19,916 bases of DNA from Minisyncoccota bacterium (GCA_025453415.1 JALOQL010000011.1:1-19916), one strand, 5' to 3'; shown: positions 7,170-14,115, counted from the first letter of the stretch. The notes: generated by a model not told the origin, from the sequence alone. Made by a program: numbers and translations.

Positions 7170-7538
7170 ATGGCAAAAAAAATTTTGATAGTCGAAGACG
7201 ATAAATTCCTGCGCGAATTGATCGTGAAAAAGCTTTCCAACGAAGGCTACGATGTCGTGGAGGCGGTTGACGGTGAGCAGGGAATCCAAAAGATCAAGGA
7301 CACGAAACCCGACCTGGTCCTGCTGGACCTGATCCTTCCGGGCATTGATGGATTTGGGGTACTGGCGCAAAAAAGGGAAGATCCTTTCATCTCGTCGATC
7401 CCGGTGATCGTGCTGTCGAACCTCGGCCAGAAAGAGGATGTGGATAAGGGCTTGAGCCTGGGCGCGACGGATTACCTGATCAAGGCGCACTTTACGCCCG
7501 GGGAGATCATCGAAAAGGTCCGCAACATCATCAAATAA
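7170..7538 (+). CDS. Single-domain response regulator (CheY-like), second of two
   Basis: 122 residues, receiver domain only: E9/D10/D11, D53 in LVLLDLILP, S83 in VIVLSNLGQ, K105 in YLIKAHF. It matches the first regulator in length and in the position of every active-site residue, so tandem duplication is likely, but the surface segments around 60-75 and 86-92 differ. The pair may compete for phosphate or contact different partners. It starts at ATG 7170 with no Shine-Dalgarno site. A hairpin with a short T-run follows the stop. Confidence 0.92.
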   Translation: MAKKILIVEDDKFLRELIVKKLSNEGYDVVEAVDGEQGIQKIKDTKPDLVLLDLILPGIDGFGVLAQKREDPFISSIPVIVLSNLGQKEDVDKGLSLGATDYLIKAHFTPGEIIEKVRNIIK

Positions 7539-7547
7539 AGGCGGTCG

Positions 7548-7593
7548 TATTGGTTAATCTCGCGGTCGAGCGGGATTTTAGTGTTAACCAATA
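7548..7593 (+). terminator. Probable terminator after the signalling block, inside a larger palindrome
   Basis: An inner stem ATCTCGC (7557-7563) with GCGGGAT (7570-7576) is followed by TTT. An outer perfect inverted repeat, TATTGGTTAA (7548-7557) with TTAACCAATA (7584-7593), encloses it. The T-run is short, so read-through into holA is possible. Confidence 0.5.
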
Positions 7594-7707
7594 AATCCGA
7601 ATATCGAATCTCGAAATCCGAAACAATAAAATACAATTGGATTCAATTGAATCCAATTCGATATTTTTTCATTGTTTCGATATTCGATATTCGATATTCG
7701 ATATTCA
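7594..7707. repeat. Palindromic spacer element, family 1, copy B
   Basis: Left core CCGAAACAAT (7618-7627) and right core ATTGTTTCGA (7671-7680) are 43 bases apart, with AATTGGATTCAATTG-type words between. The right arm continues as four tandem TTCGATA heptamers (7676-7703). It sits directly before the holA start codon and stays open in the holA frame. Confidence 0.85.
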
Positions 7708-7709
7708 GA

Positions 7710-8636
7710 GTGATAATTTTTCTTTACGGTCCGGATACTTATCGTCTGGTGAAAAAAACCGGCGAGATAATCGGCGAATATAAAAAGCGCAAAAGCGGCC
7801 AGGAATTTTTCGTTGTCGATGCGCAGGAACTGCCGGCAAAGGATTTTTTTTCGGCATTGCGGCAGTCGTCGCTGTTTCAGGAGAAAAAATTCTTTGTCGT
7901 GAAAAATCCGATTTCGGAAAAAGCTTTTAAGGAGGCGCTGCTTGACAATATGGAGACCCTGGAAAATTTCGCCCATACCCTGGTTTTTTGCCAGGAGGGG
8001 AGCGTTTTGAAAAACGACCGTCTGTTGACGGCGTTCAAAAAAAGCGGCCAGATCTTCGATTTTCCGACCCTGGAAGCGGATAAGGCCGCGGCCTGGGCGA
8101 TAAAAGAATTCGATTCCCTGGGTAACGCGATCAGCCGGGCAAGCGCCGATTTTTTAGTCGGGCGTTGCGGCGACGATATGTGGCGTTTGGCCAATGAGAT
8201 CCAAAAACTTGGGCATCGGTATCCGGGCAAGGAAATCACCGACCAAGATATCGAGAGCAACGTCGCGCCGGAAGTTGACGCCAATATTTTTCAGACCGTC
8301 GATGCGATCGCCCAAAGGGACAAAAAGCAGGCGATCGAGCTTGTCCGACGGCATATTTCAAAAGGCGACCATCCGCTGTATCTGCTGGCGATGATCGCCA
8401 CGCAATTCAAAAATCTTTTGCTGGTCAAATCATGTTCGGAATCGGGCGGGGCGAACATGGCGCAAAGGCTGGCAATCCATCCTTATGTTTTGCGCAAGAC
8501 CAGCCAGCAGGCGCACCGCTTCGGAATCGGCGAGCTCAAATCGGTTTATCGCCGGATTTCGCAGACTGACCGGGATGTAAAAACCGGCAAAGTAAGCCCG
8601 GAAACTGGGTTGGATCTGCTTATCGCCCAGCTATGA
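7710..8636 (+). CDS. holA: DNA polymerase III delta subunit (clamp loader)
   Basis: 308 residues from GTG 7710. HolA opens the beta clamp as part of the clamp-loader complex. Seen: N-terminal IIFLYGPDTYRLVKK, the usual HolA opening 'YGxDxYR/L'; a degenerate ATPase-like region; and the C-terminal collar segment with DANIFQTVDAIAQRDKKQA and HPLYLLAMIATQFKNLLLVK, typical of the family. The frame is open to 7581, but the extra 43 codons are translated palindromic repeat, so I place the start at the GTG just after it. There is no Shine-Dalgarno site. Length is slightly under the common 320-340. Confidence 0.9.
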   Translation: MIIFLYGPDTYRLVKKTGEIIGEYKKRKSGQEFFVVDAQELPAKDFFSALRQSSLFQEKKFFVVKNPISEKAFKEALLDNMETLENFAHTLVFCQEGSVLKNDRLLTAFKKSGQIFDFPTLEADKAAAWAIKEFDSLGNAISRASADFLVGRCGDDMWRLANEIQKLGHRYPGKEITDQDIESNVAPEVDANIFQTVDAIAQRDKKQAIELVRRHISKGDHPLYLLAMIATQFKNLLLVKSCSESGGANMAQRLAIHPYVLRKTSQQAHRFGIGELKSVYRRISQTDRDVKTGKVSPETGLDLLIAQL

Positions 8637-8645
8637 TCCAAGACC

Positions 8646-8674
8646 AAAAAACCTCCTTTCGGGGAGGTTTTTTT
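8646..8674. terminator. Two-way terminator between holA and rpsT
   Basis: A perfect AACCTCC/GGAGGTT stem with a 6-base loop is flanked by A6 on the left and T7 on the right, so it works in both directions. It serves the convergent genes holA (+) and rpsT (-). Confidence 0.92.
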
Positions 8675-8683
8675 GAAATTTGA

Positions 8684-8950
8684 TTACTTGGAGGCTTTAT
8701 CTACCATCAGGGCGAATTTGGATTTGTTGCGGGCCGCGGTATTGGGCTTGATGATCCCGGTCTTGGCCGCTTTGTCGAGGGCTTTGTAAATCGCCGGCAG
8801 GGCTTTTTTGGCCTCATCGGTTTTTTTGTTCAAAACAAGCGTCCGGGTATCTTTAAGCAGGGTTTTTATCTTCTGCTTGGTGACCTTGTTTTCTGCCCGG
8901 CGTTTGATGTTCTGGCGCAGGGCCTTTTTGGCGGATTTGATTATCGGCAT
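8684..8950 (-). CDS. rpsT: Ribosomal protein S20
   Basis: 88 residues, very basic and helical: MPIIKSAKKALRQNIKRR at the N terminus, then KTLLKDTRTLV and a C-terminal GIIKPNTAARNKSKFAL segment typical of S20. S20 binds 16S rRNA early in small-subunit assembly. It is a single-gene unit with its own promoter at 9006-9034 and the two-way terminator behind it. It starts at ATG 8950 after an A/T-only leader with no Shine-Dalgarno site. The predicted 5' end of its mRNA forms a perfect 8-bp hairpin. Confidence 0.95.
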   Translation of the reverse strand: MPIIKSAKKALRQNIKRRAENKVTKQKIKTLLKDTRTLVLNKKTDEAKKALPAIYKALDKAAKTGIIKPNTAARNKSKFALMVDKASK

Positions 8951-8980
8951 GTTTATTTATATATATTTAAGCAAAAATAA

Positions 8981-9001
8981 ATTATTGCACGACGCAATAA
9001 T
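8981..9001 (-). promoter_or_regulatory. Hairpin at the predicted 5' end of rpsT mRNA
   Basis: ATTATTGC and GCAATAAT form a perfect 8-bp stem with a 5-base loop. From the promoter at 9006-9034, transcription should start near 8998-9000, so the stem would begin at the first or second base of the mRNA. Such 5'-terminal stems can protect messages from decay; that role here is inferred. Confidence 0.5.
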
Positions 9002-9005
9002 CTAA

Positions 9006-9034
9006 ATAATACCACTAACCCGGTTATTTTGCAA
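9006..9034 (-). promoter_or_regulatory. rpsT promoter
   Basis: On the minus strand: TTGCAA (-35, 9034-9029), 17-base spacer, TATTAT (-10, 9011-9006). Matches are 4/6 and 5/6 with ideal spacing, giving a leader of about 50 bases for rpsT. Confidence 0.65.
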
Positions 9035-9101
9035 GGGGTCGCCGGCAGCTTCATTCTTGGTCGATTTTAGTGTAAAATACCAAGTATCGATTTAAAAGAA
9101 C

Positions 9102-10409
9102 ATGGCAGCAATCAATAGAATTAAATCGGCGATCAAAAAAATAACCCCCGGGTTCGTTATCGGGTGGTACCATCTGGGCTGGGCTTTCGCGGCCGCGGTG
9201 CGCTACGGTTTTCCGTCGCGCAAGATCAAGGTGATCGGCGTGACCGGTACCAACGGCAAGTCGACCACCATCGAATTCGTCTTGGCGGTGCTTCGGGAGG
9301 CGGGTTATAAGGTTGCGTCTTTGTCGTCGATCGCTTTCCGGGTGGGGGACGAAGTCGAGATCAATAAGACTGGTAACACCATGCCTGGCCGGCTGGCGGT
9401 TCAAAGGGTTCTGGCGCGCGCGGCCAAAGCAAAATGCGACTACGCGGTGCTCGAAGTGACCTCCGAAGGCATAAAACAATCCCGGCACCGCTTCATCGAC
9501 TTTGCCGGCGCGGTCATTACCAACCTCACTCCCGAACACATCGAAAGCCATGGCGGGTTCGACAATTACCGCAAGGCAAAGCAGCAGCTGTTCAAAATCG
9601 CGAAAGGTTTCCATGCCGTCAATTGCGACGACGACAATGCCAAATATTTTCTGGAATTTGACGCCGAAAACAAGTTTTGTTACGGCGTAAAAAGTCATGC
9701 TTGCGAATGCCGCGGCGGAAAAACGATAATTGCCGAAAATGTTCACACCGATTTGAAATCGTCCCGCTTTACGCTAGAAGGCCAGGAATTTGAAGTGAAT
9801 TTGCCGGGCGAATTTAATGTTTACAATGCGCTGGCGGCAATCGGAGTGGCGGCGTCCCAGGGGATCGGTCTTGACGTGTGCCGCAAGGCGGTGGCGTCGG
9901 TCAACAAGGTTCCCGGTCGCATGGAGATGGCCAGCGACAATCCCCGCGTGTTTGTTGATTTTGCGTTTACGCCCAATGCCCTGGAAAAAGTGTATGCGAC
10001 GCTCAGGCACGATTTAGAAGGGAAGGGCGGCAAGCTGGTTTGTTTGCTGGGGGCTTGCGGCGGCGGCCGCGACAAGTGGAAGCGGCCGGTTTTGGGAAAG
10101 ATCGCGGCCAAATATTGCAATTCGATAATCCTGACCAACGAGGACCCTTACGATGAAGAACCGCAGAAGATCATTGACGGGGTGAAAAGCGGGGTCGAAG
10201 AGGCCGGCTTTGCCGGCGAGCTGGCGGTAATCGTTGACCGCCGGCAGGCGATCCGCCAGGCGGTGGCCCGGACTGGACCGCAGGATATTGCCATTCTTAC
10301 CGGCAAGGGAAGCATGCCCTGGACGTTCCTTGAGCAGGGCAAAAAGGTACCCTGGGACGAAAAAAAGATCGTGGGCGAGGAACTGGCGGCCATTGGGCAG
10401 GAAAAATAA
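9102..10409 (+). CDS. Mur ligase, MurE-like, without the usual N-terminal domain
   Basis: 435 residues. ATP-binding TGTNGKST (48-55); NLTPEHIESHGGFDNYRKAKQQLF region (141-164) with K160 at the carbamylated-lysine position; PGRME (271-275); and C-terminal domain start VDFAFTPNALE (285-295), where MurE usually has VDYAHTPDALE. GACGGGRDKWKRP (317-329) follows. MurE adds the third residue of the peptidoglycan stem peptide. The DAP-specific motif DNPR is replaced by EDPY (347-350), so the amino acid added cannot be read from the motif. MurE is normally about 490 residues; the roughly 40 residues ahead of the ATP site are too few for its UDP-sugar-binding domain. It could be a MurE-like ligase of other specificity. 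It is monocistronic, with a terminator after it. Confidence 0.82.
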   Translation: MAAINRIKSAIKKITPGFVIGWYHLGWAFAAAVRYGFPSRKIKVIGVTGTNGKSTTIEFVLAVLREAGYKVASLSSIAFRVGDEVEINKTGNTMPGRLAVQRVLARAAKAKCDYAVLEVTSEGIKQSRHRFIDFAGAVITNLTPEHIESHGGFDNYRKAKQQLFKIAKGFHAVNCDDDNAKYFLEFDAENKFCYGVKSHACECRGGKTIIAENVHTDLKSSRFTLEGQEFEVNLPGEFNVYNALAAIGVAASQGIGLDVCRKAVASVNKVPGRMEMASDNPRVFVDFAFTPNALEKVYATLRHDLEGKGGKLVCLLGACGGGRDKWKRPVLGKIAAKYCNSIILTNEDPYDEEPQKIIDGVKSGVEEAGFAGELAVIVDRRQAIRQAVARTGPQDIAILTGKGSMPWTFLEQGKKVPWDEKKIVGEELAAIGQEK

Positions 10410-10421
10410 CGGAAACAATCC

Positions 10422-10448
10422 AAAAAGCGCTTCGTAAGAGCGTTTTTT
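10422..10448 (+). terminator. Terminator after the Mur ligase
   Basis: AAAAAGCGCTT-CGT-AAGAGCGTTTTTT: a CGCT/AGCG stem extended by A/T pairs and followed by T6. It lies 13 bases after the stop codon. Confidence 0.75.
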
Positions 10449-10507
10449 GTTTGACAAAATTGCAAAAAAATGGCCAAAAAAAATACCGATTTAATCTTGA
10501 TTTACCC

Positions 10508-10536
10508 TTGACAATAATTGGATTTTGGAATAGAAT
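10508..10536 (+). promoter_or_regulatory. Strong promoter of the 3D-domain gene
   Basis: TTGACA (10508-10513), 17-base spacer, TAGAAT (10531-10536): 6/6 and 5/6 matches. Transcription from about 10543 leaves a leader of about 135 bases before ATG 10678, the longest protein-coding leader in the window. It contains a direct repeat TTTAAGCT but no riboswitch I can name. Confidence 0.8.
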
Positions 10537-10677
10537 AGATGACGTCGCAATGAAGATACGGCTTTTTGTCCAAAACCCCAAATTTAAGCTGATTTTAAGC
10601 TAGAGCATCATTTCTGCGGGGCAAAAAACCATAATTAACGGCATAGAAAGGCATCTATTGCGGATCAAAAATTAAAT

Positions 10678-11250
10678 ATGTGTATTGGCTTTAAAGGCAG
10701 GATTCTTAAGAAAATGGCGTTTATCGGCGCTTTGAGCGTTAGCGGTCTGCTGATGGCAGTCCAAATAGCTACAGTACAGGCTCAATGGAACAGTCAGATT
10801 TCGGGCAATTCCCGGAAGGTGGCGGTTTACGACAAGGCTTCGAGGCTGATGTTTTGTGGAACGATGTTTTCCCGGGCTAACTTCCTGGAGATCAAATCCG
10901 ATCCGATCGTGTGTTCCAAGGATCATCCGGTCGCCAAGGAAAATGAGTCGGTGCGCCGGATAAAGGTGGTTTTAACCGCCTATTCCAGCACTGTCGAACA
11001 AACCGATGATACCCCGTTCATCACCGCCAACGGCAGTTATGTGCATGACGGGATTGTGGCCAACAACGGCCTGCCGTTCGGGACCGAGATCCGGATTCCC
11101 GAACTGTACGGTACCAAGGTGTTCACGGTTGAGGACAGGATGCATCAGAGCAAAGGAAGCTATAATTTCGATATCTGGTTCCCGACCTACGAGCAGGCAA
11201 GGAACTTCGGCGTCAAATACGCGTATGTCGAAGTTCTGGCGAAAAAGTAA
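10678..11250 (+). CDS. Secreted 3D-domain protein, probable murein-active enzyme
   Basis: 190 residues. N terminus: basic MCIGFKGRILKK, then a hydrophobic core (about 13-35) ending ATVQA-QW, which reads as a signal peptide with an AXA-type cleavage site or an uncleaved anchor. The C-terminal half matches the 3D (Asp-Asp-Asp) fold of YocH/MltA-type murein lytic proteins: VVLTAYSS, IVANNGLPFGTEIRIPELYG, VFTVEDRMHQ and NFDIWFPTYEQARNFGVKYAYVEVL, with aspartates in VEDR and FDIW. Such proteins cleave glycan strands outside the membrane. The middle part (about 40-95) is not recognised and holds two cysteines. It has its own strong promoter and a two-way terminator, and follows a peptidoglycan ligase. 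Confidence 0.85.
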   Translation: MCIGFKGRILKKMAFIGALSVSGLLMAVQIATVQAQWNSQISGNSRKVAVYDKASRLMFCGTMFSRANFLEIKSDPIVCSKDHPVAKENESVRRIKVVLTAYSSTVEQTDDTPFITANGSYVHDGIVANNGLPFGTEIRIPELYGTKVFTVEDRMHQSKGSYNFDIWFPTYEQARNFGVKYAYVEVLAKK

Positions 11251-11267
11251 ATATTGATTTTTCCAAT

Positions 11268-11294
11268 AAAAAACGCCCATCAAGGGCGTTTTTT
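11268..11294. terminator. Two-way terminator between the 3D gene and tRNA-Leu(UAA)
   Basis: AAAAAACGCCC (11268-11278) and GGGCGTTTTTT (11284-11294) around ATCAA. A6 and T6 flanks let it act on the 3D gene (+) and on the infB-rbfA-tRNA unit (-). Confidence 0.92.
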
Positions 11295-11299
11295 GTATG

Positions 11300-11383
11300 T
11301 GCCCGAGGTGGGAGTTGAACCCACATGGAGTTTCCTCCGCAGCATTTTAAGTGCTGTCTGTATGCCAATTCCAGCACTCGGGC
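11300..11383 (-). tRNA. tRNA-Leu(UAA)
   Basis: 84 nt to A73. Acceptor GCCCGAG/CTCGGGC; anticodon stem CAGCA/TGCTG with loop CTTAAAA (anticodon UAA); long variable arm GGAG-GAAA-CTCC; T arm GTGGG-TTCAACT-CCCAC. CCA is not encoded (CAT follows A73). Last gene of the minus-strand infB unit. Confidence 0.96.
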
Positions 11384-11387
11384 AAAA

Positions 11388-11470
11388 AAAGCGTAAAGCG
11401 CAAAGCGAAAAATTTAAAGCAACCAGCCAGTAATTTGCTTATAACTTTTCGCTTTAAACTCTACACTTTC
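11388..11470. repeat. Heptamer-built imperfect palindrome between two tRNA genes
   Basis: The left side has three tandem heptamers AAAGCGT, AAAGCGC, AAAGCGA (11388-11408), then AAATTTAAAGC. The right side is roughly complementary: GCTTATAACTTTTCGCTTT. It has the same layout as the other AT-rich spacers but different words. Confidence 0.65.
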
Positions 11471-11473
11471 TTG

Positions 11474-11545
11474 AGGCCGGTATGGGAATCGCACCCATGT
11501 ATAACAGTTTTGCAGACTGTCGCCTTGCTACTTGGCTAACCGGCC
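11474..11545 (-). tRNA. tRNA-Cys(GCA)
   Basis: 72 nt to U73. Acceptor GGCCGGT/ACCGGCC, the discriminator U typical of cysteine tRNAs, anticodon stem ACAGT/ACTGT with loop CTGCAAA (anticodon GCA), T arm ATGGG-TGCGATT-CCCAT. CCA not encoded. It follows the rbfA stop by 33 bases on the same strand. Confidence 0.95.
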
Positions 11546-11578
11546 GATTTCTTAATCTAATACATTTAGGGCGTTTTT

Positions 11579-11944
11579 TCAATCCTGCTTACGGGAGTTT
11601 TTCGGATGGTGTATTTGTTCCAGGATTGTTTCCACTTCCTGGGCTTCCCGGGGCTGGGAATCGTATTCGAAGATGATCTTCGGTACCGGCCGCATCCGCA
11701 GTTTTTTGTTCAATGCTTCCTGAAATGAGGCCACATTGCGCCAAAGGTCTTCCATCACCGTTTTTTGTTCTTTGTCGGGGAGGACGCTGATATAAACCTT
11801 GGCTTCCTGCAAGTTGCCGCTGGGGCAGACTTTGGTCACTGAAATCAGCTTGTCGCGAGCCATGCAAAAATCCTTCTCGATCATTTCGGCGAGAAGTTTT
11901 TGCATGAGATTGGCAATTTGTTCGACGCGGTAGTCGGAAGTCAT
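11579..11944 (-). CDS. rbfA: 30S ribosome-binding factor A
   Basis: 121 residues, the normal length. Begins MTSDYRVEQIANLMQKLLAEMI; KH-type core with LISVTKVCPSGNLQEAKVYI and WRNVASFQEALNKKLRMRPVPKIIFEYD. RbfA helps mature the 16S 5' end and assemble the 30S subunit. ATG 11944 gives the family N terminus; the frame is open 35 codons further upstream, but that part is translated repeat copy C. It follows infB, the classic partner, on the same strand, and two tRNA genes follow it. Confidence 0.94.
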   Translation of the reverse strand: MTSDYRVEQIANLMQKLLAEMIEKDFCMARDKLISVTKVCPSGNLQEAKVYISVLPDKEQKTVMEDLWRNVASFQEALNKKLRMRPVPKIIFEYDSQPREAQEVETILEQIHHPKNSRKQD

Positions 11945-11950
11945 AATAAA

Positions 11951-12047
11951 TCCAATGTCGAATCTCGAATATCGAAACAATATCGAATCGAATTCAATTG
12001 AATTCAATTTGGGTTTTATTGTTTCGGATTTCGATATTCGATATTTC
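11951..12047. repeat. Palindromic spacer element, family 1, copy C
   Basis: Left core TCGAAACAAT (11972-11981), right core ATTGTTTCGG (12018-12027), 36 bases apart, with GAATTCAATTGAATTCAATT between. It fills nearly the whole infB-rbfA gap and touches the infB stop codon, so it is transcribed as part of the operon. Confidence 0.85.
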
Positions 12048-13554
12048 AAACATTTCTTTCTTGGGTGTAAAAAACCAGATAGTCACCTTCCTGTATCTTT
12101 TCCGCCCCTTCGTAAAGGATGCCGACTTCCTCACCCTTGTCAGCTTCGTCAATATCCTTTTTGTTCTTTTGCAGATTGATCAGCCGGCCCTGGCCGACAA
12201 GCGAATCGTGCCGGAGCACTTCGATCTTGACCCCGCGTTTTACCGTCCCTTCGACGATCTTGCCGCCGACGATCTGGCGTGATTTCTCGGCCCAGAAGCT
12301 CAACAATACCCTGAGTTTTCCTAGCTCTTTGCGTTCGTATTTTGGGATCCGCGCCTTTTCCATGTAGTTGCGTATCCATTCGATCATTTCGTAAAGGATG
12401 TCGAAGTTCATGATGCGGATCTTTTCGCGTTCCGCCATGGCCTTGGCATCCGGGTTGGTTTTAACCCGGAAGCCGATAATCACGGCGTTGCCGCCGGCGC
12501 GCGCGGTTTTGATGTCATTCAAGCTGATTTCGCCGGCATTCGCTTCCAGGATGTTCGCGAAAACGTCCGTTTGCGGGATCTGGTTGATCGTTTCGCGCAA
12601 CACTTCCAGCGAGCCCAGGACATCGGCTTTCAGCACGATATTCACGTTTTTTTGGCCTTCCTTAAGCTCGGGCGCGTTTTTCTGCGTGGCCGCCAAGTTC
12701 TTTTTGACCTGGCGCTGGAGATTTACCACGTAGTCGCGCGCCGCTTCCAGGCTTTCGATCTCGCGGAAAGTTTCGCCGACGACTGGCACCATGTCAAAAC
12801 CGATGGCGATCGCCGGTTGGGAGGGGAGCAGTTTGTCGATCTTCTGGCCGCGGGTATCTTCCAGGGTTTTGATCCTGCCGAAAGACGATTCCGTGGTCAG
12901 TATCTTGCCCGGGACCAGGATTCCGTCTTGCAGCAGGATGCTGGCGCTGGGCCCCCTCCGATGATCAAGGGATGATTCGATAATGATGCCTGAGGCAGGG
13001 GCATCGGGGTCCGAGGCCAGATTTTCCATTTCCGCGACCAGGAGGATCATCTCCAGGAGATCGTCAATGCCCTTGCCGGTCTTTGCCGATACCGGGATCG
13101 CCGGCGTGTTGCCGCCCCAGTCTTCGACCAAAATGTCCTCTTTTTGCAGCTCGCGTTTGGATTTGTCGACGTTGGCGCTCGGCAGGTCGATCTTGTTCAA
13201 AGCGACGATCATCGGGATGCCGGATTTTTTGATAGCATTGATCGCTTCTTTGGTCTGGGGTTTCAGCCCCTCCTCGGCGGCGACCACAAGGATTGCGATA
13301 TCCGCGATCTTGGCCCCGCGCTGGCGCATCTGCGAAAACGCCTCATGGCCCGGGGTGTCGATGAAGGTGATTTTCTTTCCCTGGAAATCCGCGACCGAAG
13401 CGCCGATGTGCTGGGTGATGCCGCCCGATTCCTTGTCGGCGACGTGGGTCTTGCGAATGTAATCCAAAATCGAGGTCTTGCCGTGGTCGACATGGCCCAT
13501 CACTACCACTACCGGAGGACGGGGGATTGATTTTTGCTTAGATTGATTAGCCAT
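12046..13554 (-). CDS. infB: Translation initiation factor IF-2, short form
   Basis: 502 residues. The GTPase domain begins at once: G1 GHVDHGKTS (20-28), G2 GGITQHIGA (44-52), G3 DTPGH (66-70), G4 NKID (120-123) and an SAK G5 motif. Domain II, the linker domain III with LKADVLGSLEVL, and the C-terminal fMet-tRNA-binding domain follow. IF-2 brings initiator tRNA to the 30S subunit and promotes subunit joining. E. coli IF-2 has some 390 extra N-terminal residues; here only about 15 precede the G domain, so the poorly conserved N-terminal region is absent. It starts at ATG 13554 without a Shine-Dalgarno site and stops at UGA. It sits between a DUF4446 gene and rbfA. Confidence 0.97.
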   Translation of the reverse strand: MANQSKQKSIPRPPVVVVMGHVDHGKTSILDYIRKTHVADKESGGITQHIGASVADFQGKKITFIDTPGHEAFSQMRQRGAKIADIAILVVAAEEGLKPQTKEAINAIKKSGIPMIVALNKIDLPSANVDKSKRELQKEDILVEDWGGNTPAIPVSAKTGKGIDDLLEMILLVAEMENLASDPDAPASGIIIESSLDHRRGPSASILLQDGILVPGKILTTESSFGRIKTLEDTRGQKIDKLLPSQPAIAIGFDMVPVVGETFREIESLEAARDYVVNLQRQVKKNLAATQKNAPELKEGQKNVNIVLKADVLGSLEVLRETINQIPQTDVFANILEANAGEISLNDIKTARAGGNAVIIGFRVKTNPDAKAMAEREKIRIMNFDILYEMIEWIRNYMEKARIPKYERKELGKLRVLLSFWAEKSRQIVGGKIVEGTVKRGVKIEVLRHDSLVGQGRLINLQKNKKDIDEADKGEEVGILYEGAEKIQEGDYLVFYTQERNV

Positions 13555-13565
13555 TTGGCTTAACA

Positions 13566-13692
13566 GAATTACTGAATTTCTAAATTACTTAATTCCTAAA
13601 TGAATACCTAAATGCTTGAATGACTAAATATGTTAATTTTGACATTTTGGAATTTAGTCATTTATTAAGTAATTAAGAAATTAAGTAATTTT
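13566..13692. repeat. AT-rich imperfect palindrome, family 2, upstream of infB
   Basis: Left arm words TCTAAAT, TACTTAATT, CCTAAAT, CCTAAAT, GACTAAAT; right arm ATTTAGTC, ATTTATTAAGTAATTAAG, AAATTAAGTAATT. The arms are largely complementary. It fills the gap between the DUF4446 stop and the infB start. The words differ from family 1, but the design (word arrays facing each other) is the same. Confidence 0.75.
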
Positions 13693-14061
13693 TTAGGAAT
13701 TGCGGTTCTGGGCGATCTCAATCACTTTCTTTTCCTCTTCGGTGAGCTTAAATTCCGAATTTCCTTCGCTGACCGGTTTTCCGTAGACTCGGTTGCCTTC
13801 GCGCGAGAACAGACTGGTGACGACCGCGCCGCGGTCGTTGTCGTCGAGCATCGCCAGGGAAAAGCTTTGGTTTGAGCCGATCTCGTTGAAAGGGTTGAAT
13901 CGGACCATGGCAACCTTGCTGATGTTGCGGCGGTTTTCCTTCTTAAGATCCTTCATTTCTTGGGAAAGCGCTTCGAACCGCTGCTGCAGTTCCTTGAATT
14001 GCGCCAGGACTTCGTCGATGTTTTGCGGTTCTTCGACGGGTTTTTTGGAGAAGAGAGACAT
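13693..14061 (-). CDS. DUF4446 family protein, short and without membrane anchor
   Basis: 122 residues from ATG 14061. A coiled coil (about 14-46) precedes the family block: VAMVRFNPFNEIGSNQSFSL (50-69), MLDDNDRGAVVTSLFSREG (71-89), RVYGKPVSEGNSEFKLTEEE (91-110). This motif string is what I know as DUF4446, whose function is not established. Family members often carry an N-terminal membrane helix; none is present here. The frame is open upstream to 14433 but would read through tRNA-Ser, so I reject the longer form. It is the first protein gene of the infB-rbfA unit. Confidence 0.8.
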   Translation of the reverse strand: MSLFSKKPVEEPQNIDEVLAQFKELQQRFEALSQEMKDLKKENRRNISKVAMVRFNPFNEIGSNQSFSLAMLDDNDRGAVVTSLFSREGNRVYGKPVSEGNSEFKLTEEEKKVIEIAQNRNS

Positions 14062-14077
14062 AGTGGTTTGGTTGCGT

Positions 14078-14094
14078 TGCGCGCTTAGCGCGCA
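14078..14094. repeat. CGCTTAGCG hairpin 1
   Basis: TGCGCGC-TTA-GCGCGCA, perfect 7-bp stem with a 3-base loop. It is 16 bases upstream of the DUF4446 ATG on the minus strand. Confidence 0.8.
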
Positions 14095-14115
14095 TATAAA
14101 ATATCGATTTGAGGC

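Noticed and set aside
10451..10479. TTGACA at 10451 as a second promoter for the 3D gene
   Set aside because: No -10 lies at suitable spacing; the site sits right behind the Mur ligase terminator, and the promoter at 10508-10536 is much better.
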